Of a DNA stretch of 11,238 bases, positions 7,866 to 11,238 are shown in pieces. Position 1 is the first letter of the stretch, and each line of letters starts with the position of its first letter. The position numbers and the translations under genes were made by a program. The DNA is taken from positions 1 through 11,238 of the forward strand of contig CAMHPM010000027.1 in NCBI GenBank assembly GCA_946187025.1. Reading direction: 5' to 3'. The DNA comes from an uncultured Prevotellaceae bacterium. GTDB lineage: Bacteria; Bacteroidota; Bacteroidia; Bacteroidales; Bacteroidaceae. A model generated the notes under the pieces. That model made no database searches. It saw only the letters and a program-made list of their open reading frames with translations, and was not told where the DNA came from.

Positions 7866-8882
7866 ATGGACATTAAAAACATAATACCCCCCATCGATCG
7901 CAACCTGCTCAAAGCAGAACTGACCGACGACAAACGACTGAGGTTCACCAACCGAAGCAACAACGAAATATACATCGTAACGTGGCAAAACTCGCCAAAC
8001 GTAGTGCGCGAGATAGGCCGCCTGCGTGAGATAGCATTCCGCGCTGCAGGCGGAGGACCAGGCAAGGAACTCGACCTCGACGAATTCGACACATGCGAAA
8101 ACCCATACAAGCAACTCATCGTATGGAACCCCGACGCACAGGAAATCATCGGAGGATACCGATTCCTGCTCGGAAGCGAAGTGGAATACGACAACGACGG
8201 ACAACCACGACTCGCCACATCACACATGTTCCACTTCTCCGAACGATTCATCAACGAATACATGCCCTACACCGTAGAGCTCGGACGCTCATTCGTCACA
8301 CTCGAATACCAAGCCACACGCTCCGACTCAAAAGGCCTGTTCGCACTCGACAACCTGTGGGACGGACTCGGAGCACTGTCGGTCATCATGCCAAACTGCA
8401 AATACTTCTTCGGCAAAATGACCATGTACCCATCCTACAACCGCCGGTGCCGAGACATGATACTCTACTTTCTCAACAAACACTTCCCCGACAACGAACA
8501 CATCATCACACCGATGAAACCGCTGCAGATGGAACACGACCCACACGAGTTTGAACAACTCTTCTCAGGCAACGACTTCAAGGAAGACTACATAATACTC
8601 AACCGCGTCGTACGCAGTTTCGGACTCAACATACCACCACTCGTCAACGCATACATGAGCCTCTCGCCAACCATGAAAGTATTCGGCACAGCCATCAACG
8701 ACGGATTCGGCGACGTCGAAGAAACCGGAATACTCATAGCAATCGACGAAATACTCGAAAACAAGCGCATACGACACATCGACAAGTTTGCAGAAGAACA
8801 TCCGGAACTCGTTGATCAGTCAATTCCACTATTGTCAAAAATCACATCAGGAGTAAACAAAGTGAAGACAACAGGCAAGTAA
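7866..8882 (+). CDS. glsB: GlsB-type N-acyltransferase (N-acyl glycine/commendamide synthase)
   Basis: This 338-residue protein belongs to the OlsB-like GNAT family that moves an acyl chain from acyl-ACP to the amino group of an amino acid. In Bacteroides, GlsB acylates glycine with a 3-hydroxy fatty acid to form commendamide, the first step of glycine-lipid synthesis. Hallmarks are LREIAFRAAGGGPGKELDLDEFD (from about 53), IIGGYRFLLG (94-103) and ELGRSFV (138-144), the last typical of the OlsB/hemolysin-like acyltransferases. It is longer than rhizobial OlsB at its C-terminus. I chose ATG 7866, 2 nt after the glsA stop; the frame stays open upstream but only inside glsA. Coding-strand composition is extremely C-rich (for example 21 C to 8 G in 8221-8280). 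The glycine substrate follows from the glsA pairing, not from a residue I can point to. Confidence 0.9.
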   Translation: MDIKNIIPPIDRNLLKAELTDDKRLRFTNRSNNEIYIVTWQNSPNVVREIGRLREIAFRAAGGGPGKELDLDEFDTCENPYKQLIVWNPDAQEIIGGYRFLLGSEVEYDNDGQPRLATSHMFHFSERFINEYMPYTVELGRSFVTLEYQATRSDSKGLFALDNLWDGLGALSVIMPNCKYFFGKMTMYPSYNRRCRDMILYFLNKHFPDNEHIITPMKPLQMEHDPHEFEQLFSGNDFKEDYIILNRVVRSFGLNIPPLVNAYMSLSPTMKVFGTAINDGFGDVEETGILIAIDEILENKRIRHIDKFAEEHPELVDQSIPLLSKITSGVNKVKTTGK

Positions 8883-9032
8883 CTGTAATAAAACAGCATA
8901 AAACACAAATGTCTGCATATGCGAAAAGGAAAAGAGAAAATAAAACAAGTTTTTTTCATCTTTTTATTAAACCTTTTAACGCAACTGCAGTCAAAGCTTT
9001 AAAGTAGTAAATAGGTGTTTATCATTTTTCTC
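8883..9032. other. A+T-rich 3' spacer after glsB
   Basis: About 150 nt of A+T-rich sequence separates glsB from its terminator. It contains the palindrome GCATATGC and a weak AAAAGG/CCTTTT pairing, but no frame or RNA signature I recognise. It probably forms the 3' untranslated region of the glsAB mRNA. Confidence 0.5.
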
Positions 9033-9073
9033 GAGGACAATGGCATGAGAATGTAATTGTCCTCTTCTTTTTT
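9033..9073 (+). terminator. Intrinsic terminator of glsAB
   Basis: A perfect 9-bp stem, GAGGACAAT (9033-9041) with ATTGTCCTC (9056-9064), has a 14-nt loop that can itself pair CAT/ATG. It is followed by TTCTTTTTTC (9065-9074). This is a good + strand Rho-independent terminator. The flanking bases would not give a U-tract on the minus strand, so it is one-directional. Confidence 0.85.
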
Positions 9074-9082
9074 CAAAATCAA

Positions 9083-9360
9083 TAAACACGACACACATGC
9101 CACACAAACAAAACATAACAGCACGACAAACAACATGCCACCGCCAGCAAAACACTACGTAGCAGGCAACAGAACATAGTGTGGCAGACAGCAAAACATA
9201 AAATAAAATCATGGAGGACACTACGTGACAGACAAAAAAACATAAAATAAAAGCCAAGAGGACACTAAGTGGCAGACAGCAAAAACCCGATGCCAGCCAC
9301 AATTGCCACAACAGCCATGAATGGCACAGCACACCATGATTTGCCAGCACCAACGCAATA
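9083..9360. other. A/C-rich gene-free stretch
   Basis: The + strand here is rich in A and C with few G or T. It contains the 44-bp tandem repeat at 9159-9288 and otherwise no feature I recognise. The minus strand stays open from a TTG at 9353 to 8991, encoding a Cys/Leu/Val-rich string, but this follows from the skewed composition and crosses the glsAB terminator, so I do not call a gene. Confidence 0.5.
9159..9288 (+). repeat. 44-bp tandem repeat with a half unit in front
   Basis: Copies of GTGGCAGACAGCAAAACATA begin at 9181 (exact), 9225 (two changes) and 9269 (partial), a period of exactly 44. Each full unit ends in AGGACACTA(C/A)GT. A half-length copy, GTAGCAGGCAACAGAACATA, sits 22 nt earlier at 9159. 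The first two full units share a TAAAATAAAA tract. The repeat contains the half-palindrome CACTACGT, which recurs at 9153 and, as CTACGTAG, at 9991. Confidence 0.8.
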
Positions 9361-9401
9361 AAACAAAAACAAACCGACGGATTTAATCAGACACAACCCT
9401 A

Positions 9402-9438
9402 TAAAAACACAAAAGAGGGACTATCACTAGTGCCTCTT
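9402..9438 (-). terminator. Intrinsic terminator on the minus strand
   Basis: Read on the minus strand, AAGAGG (9438-9433) pairs with CCTCTT (9418-9413), and ACTA (9431-9428) pairs with TAGT (9423-9420), with one C-C mismatch between the two helices and a 4-nt loop. The sequence then runs into TTGTGTTTTTAT. The order hairpin then U-tract only works for minus-strand transcription. Confidence 0.65.
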
Positions 9439-9458
9439 CGTCATTACTAACCTTAAAA

Positions 9459-9558
9459 TTAATACCTAATCAAATCCTTTTTACAATCTTTTACCAATAA
9501 CTAATACTTACTAAAAAATTACCTTACTTAATACCTATTGATATCCTTATTAACAATA
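9459..9558. repeat. Imperfect 69-nt direct duplication inside the candidate RNA
   Basis: TTAATACCTAATCAAATCC at 9459 recurs as TTAATACCTATTGATATCC at 9528, and similarity continues for about 30 nt. The CC positions keep step across the two halves (9465/9534 and 9476/9545 at 69 nt; 9451/9522 at 71; 9494/9561 at 67), so the whole unit seems duplicated and then diverged. Confidence 0.65.
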
Positions 9559-9636
9559 AACCTTTATATCTTTAACTAAAACCTATGTTCGTTCTTTTTG
9601 GTGTCCTAGAAAACCCCTGTTTTCCTTTTGACGATG

Positions 9637-9644
9637 CAAAGTTA
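9637..9644 (-). promoter_or_regulatory. Minus-strand -7 promoter element
   Basis: The minus strand reads TAACTTTG here (9644 to 9637), a perfect TAnnTTTG, followed by GCATCG. No exact TTTG sits at -33. It points away from the cohesin-like gene and into the candidate small RNA, giving a start near 9630. Confidence 0.55.
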
Positions 9645-9770
9645 CGGACATTTTCAAAACAGAGAAAATAATTCTATGTATTTTATTCAAAAAAGTGAGT
9701 TTTGTTGACCATAATCAATTTGTGTAGTCGGACACACAAGAAAAAACGTATAAAATAGCCCAAAAACCGT
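9645..9770. other. Divergent promoter spacer
   Basis: This A+T-rich spacer lies between the minus-strand -7 element and the first + strand one. It contains a TTGTGT...ACACAA inverted repeat with an 8-nt loop (9719-9738). No frame of note is present. It is a likely place for upstream regulatory sites of both directions. Confidence 0.4.
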
Positions 9771-9778
9771 TATTTTTG
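9771..9778 (+). promoter_or_regulatory. Upstream + strand -7 element (P1 candidate)
   Basis: TATTTTTG matches TAnnTTTG and is followed by CCAA, as is the element 144 nt downstream. No TTTG is seen at -33. If used, it would give a leader of about 250 nt for the cohesin-like gene. Confidence 0.4.
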
Positions 9779-9890
9779 CCAATAGTCAAAACAAGCCAGT
9801 TTCATAGGATTGTCTCAAAGGTTCAAAACGAGAAAAAGAGGCTAAGTTCAACCGATTCTACTGTTTTTTCAAAGTTTTATGCATTGTCTT

Positions 9891-9922
9891 ATTGCGAAAT
9901 TCCCAACTTTTTCCTATCTTTG
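9891..9922 (+). promoter_or_regulatory. Promoter of the cohesin-like/dockerin operon
   Basis: TATCTTTG (9915-9922) is a perfect -7 element, and ATTG at 9891-9894 lies 20 nt upstream as a near-match to the -33 TTTG. Transcription should start near 9928-9930, leaving a leader of about 108 nt. Confidence 0.65.
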
Positions 9923-9933
9923 CCAACGAAATC

Positions 9934-9985
9934 TGCACCACACGAAAAGTACTTTGGTACTTTGCCTTGGCAAAAATATGGTGCA
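9934..9985 (+). promoter_or_regulatory. Structured 5' leader of the cohesin-like gene
   Basis: TGCACCA (9934-9940) pairs with TGGTGCA (9979-9985). Inside lie AAAGTAC-TTTG-GTACTTT (9946-9963, 7 bp) and TTTGC-CTTG-GCAAA (9961-9974, 5 bp). The two inner hairpins share 9961-9963 and so compete. I match it to no known riboswitch class. Confidence 0.45.
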
Positions 9986-9989
9986 CGGT

Positions 9990-9999
9990 ACTACGTAGT
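9990..9999. promoter_or_regulatory. 10-bp perfect palindrome ACTACGTAGT
   Basis: The palindrome sits in the leader 38 nt before the cohesin-like start codon. Close relatives (CACTACGT) occur in the 44-bp repeat region. It could be a protein-binding site or chance. Confidence 0.3.
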
Positions 10000-10037
10000 C
10001 ATTTAAACTTGATAGCAACCCAAAAACTACATGTCGT

Positions 10038-10697
10038 ATGAAAATAAAGAATCTACTACCATCTTTTCTCCTCATGGCTATCAGTGTTCATTGTTTCGCT
10101 GATAACGTGCTGACGGCATCTGACGTATCTATTCAAGCAGGGCAGACAGCTACGCTTAACATCACTCTTTCAGACGAAGGGCCGTCTTACAATGCATTTG
10201 TATTCGACCTCCTGTTGCCTGAAGGTATCAGTATTGCCACTTCAGCTGAAGACGGACAATACATAGCAACCTACAACTCCGAGCGCGCGAAGGGGTCGGA
10301 CTATCAACTGTTGATAGCAAACCACAAAGCTCACAGCTATCGTGTTTTAGGATTTAACCAAACGAACGAAAGTTTTGGAAGCAAAGGGGTTTTACTCACT
10401 ATCACCCTCCAGGCTGCTACCGACATCACGAACGGGAATGCGACCGGAACCCTCGTTACAGACTTCACAGATCAGGAATACGGCTCATCTGTCTTGGGTT
10501 TTGTCGCCACTGACAATTACTGGACATACGGGTTCCACCAGGCTTCATTCACTGTCTCAATGACAAATGATACAAGCATTCACGATCTGCAAGCTGACGA
10601 TGCTGAAGCCAATACCTACAACCTAATGGGACAAAGGGTACAGCATGCTGACAAGGGTGTGTTTATCAAGAACGGTAAGAAAATCATAAAGAAATAA
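10038..10697 (+). CDS. Secreted cohesin-like protein with C-terminal sorting-like tail
   Basis: This 219-residue protein has a signal peptide at about 1-21 (cleavage likely after CFA; the sequence before Cys does not look like a lipobox). Residues 24-176 have the pattern of a cohesin/CBM-like beta-sandwich: VSIQAGQTATLNITLS near the start, a YNAFVFDLLLPEGIS strand pair, and GVLLTITLQAA towards the end, as in cohesin domains where a calcium-poor jelly-roll binds dockerin. The last 27 residues (YNLMGQRV ... KGVFIKNGKKIIKK) resemble the short C-terminal tails of Prevotella secreted proteins and type-A sorting domains of the type IX system. The next gene starts 4 nt after the stop and encodes a dockerin. 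The ATG at 10038 is the only start giving a signal peptide. Cohesin assignment is by pattern, not alignment. Confidence 0.75.
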   Translation: MKIKNLLPSFLLMAISVHCFADNVLTASDVSIQAGQTATLNITLSDEGPSYNAFVFDLLLPEGISIATSAEDGQYIATYNSERAKGSDYQLLIANHKAHSYRVLGFNQTNESFGSKGVLLTITLQAATDITNGNATGTLVTDFTDQEYGSSVLGFVATDNYWTYGFHQASFTVSMTNDTSIHDLQADDAEANTYNLMGQRVQHADKGVFIKNGKKIIKK

Positions 10698-10701
10698 TGC
10701 C

Positions 10702-11238
10702 ATGAAACGACTCATTATATATAATATATTAGCCCTTATCCTCTTGGCGCTGTGTCCGCTCACAACAAACGCACAGGAGGTTGTGAAGGGGGATGTGAAT
10801 GCTGATGGGAAAATCAATGCTGCAGACGTCGTCGAACTGAACGCATACCTTATGGGCAAGCCTTCCTTGCGCTTTCATGACTTACAAGCAGATGTAAATA
10901 GTGATGCAACCATAGACGAGGAAGACCTCAAGACACTCACCCAACTGATTCTAAAGGTTGAAGGAGGGGTTGCTACACCAAATACACTATGTCTTACTAC
11001 TAATGCAGATCAATGGACTGACCAGACATCGTTCGCTGACATCGTATCGAAGGACGGAGCCATCTCTGCATTCGTTAACGGAAACGGAGAGACGGTATTC
11101 CTGTTGTACGACTTCATCAACTACACCACTTACATCATCTGCCCTACACGTCAAGGATTCTGCATGGCTACGCATGACCCCACGACTGACACGATGGACG
11201 ACCACATCGTCTACTACCAAGAGACGGAAGACCAATAT
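10702..11238 (+). CDS. Secreted dockerin type I protein, 3' end beyond the window
   Basis: An open frame runs from ATG 10702 to the last base of the window (179 codons, no stop). Residues 1-24 form a signal peptide (MKRLIIYNILALILLALCPL then TTNA, cleaved before Gln25). Residues 30-84 are a dockerin type I module with two F-hand repeats: GDVNADGKINAADVVELNAYL (30-50), with Asp31, Asn33, Asp35 and Asp42 as calcium ligands, and ADVNSDATIDEEDLKTLTQLI (63-83), where Gly of the DG position is replaced by Ala. The remaining visible part (from about 90) has aromatic strands and two Cys but no domain I recognise. It follows the cohesin-like gene by 4 nt and is probably in the same transcript. Dockerins normally bind cohesins, so the neighbour is a candidate partner. 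Full length and C-terminal function are unknown. Confidence 0.85.
   Translation, partial: MKRLIIYNILALILLALCPLTTNAQEVVKGDVNADGKINAADVVELNAYLMGKPSLRFHDLQADVNSDATIDEEDLKTLTQLILKVEGGVATPNTLCLTTNADQWTDQTSFADIVSKDGAISAFVNGNGETVFLLYDFINYTTYIICPTRQGFCMATHDPTTDTMDDHIVYYQETEDQY

Larger units (their letters stand above)
9402..9630 (-). ncRNA. Candidate minus-strand small RNA, C-depleted
   Basis: A perfect minus-strand -7 element (9644-9637) and a minus-strand terminator (9438-9402) bracket about 220 nt with stops in all minus-strand frames. From 9585 back to 9441 the transcript has only one C in 145 nt. It carries nine GG dinucleotides in A/U context (paired C at + strand 9451, 9465, 9476, 9494, 9522, 9534, 9545, 9561 and 9582). 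Near the 5' end a hairpin GAAAAC-AGGG-GTTTTC (9624-9609) can form. I do not match it to 6S RNA, tmRNA, RNase P or SRP RNA. It could be a regulatory RNA, a protein-binding RNA or the leader of a lost gene. The borders are inferred from the signals, not measured. Confidence 0.5.

Noticed and set aside
9083..9290. Possible CRISPR array
   Set aside because: Units are contiguous 44-bp imperfect repeats without spacers, and no cas genes are present.
8991..9353. 120-residue Cys/Leu/Val-rich minus-strand frame downstream of the minus-strand terminator
   Set aside because: It starts with TTG, is encoded by A/C-rich tandem repeats on the opposite strand, crosses the glsAB terminator and has no ribosome site or family likeness. 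The hydrophobicity follows from base composition.
9776..10006. 76-residue + strand frame before the cohesin-like gene
   Set aside because: It starts with TTG inside a -7 element, runs through the second promoter and the structured leader, and resembles no protein family.

Overview
The window looks like a member of the Bacteroidales, most likely Prevotellaceae or a close relative. The evidence is: perfect Bacteroidetes-type -7 promoter elements (TAnnTTTG) in front of genes, a prolyl tripeptidyl peptidase-like S9 protease, the Bacteroidales-specific glycine-lipid gene pair glsA-glsB, and secreted proteins with cohesin-like, dockerin and C-terminal sorting-like tails. All protein genes supported here lie on the + strand. 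The genus is inferred, not proven.

Positions 14-6798 hold five tightly packed genes: an MsbA-like ABC exporter, a secreted DPP IV/PTP-A-type peptidase, purD (purine biosynthesis), a polytopic membrane protein of unknown function, and a small YqaA/DedA-type membrane protein. Gaps are 24, -4, 40 and -13 nt. The block ends with a 22-bp tandem repeat that begins on the last stop codon and a short hairpin plus T8 terminator near 6905-6924. The genes look co-transcribed but have no single obvious pathway.

Positions 6958-9073 form a clean two-gene unit: promoter, 5' hairpin, glsA (O-acyltransferase), glsB (N-acyltransferase) and a strong terminator. Together these should make the diacylated glycine lipid; GlsB makes the N-acyl glycine intermediate (commendamide in Bacteroides) and GlsA adds the second acyl chain.

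Positions 8883-10037 carry no convincing protein gene but are not featureless. They hold the glsAB terminator, an A/C-rich stretch with a 44-bp tandem repeat, and a probable minus-strand non-coding RNA of about 220 nt with its own -7 element and intrinsic terminator. That RNA has only one C in 145 nt and a duplicated pattern of GG dinucleotides. Two + strand promoter elements and a structured leader follow.

Positions 10038-11238 encode two adjacent secreted proteins: a cohesin-like protein with a C-terminal sorting-like tail, and a dockerin-bearing protein cut off by the window end. They look like one operon and may be binding partners.

The most interesting items are the C-depleted minus-strand RNA, the cohesin-like/dockerin neighbours, and a G-over-C composition island (about 2.3-6.05 kb) whose edges fall inside genes.
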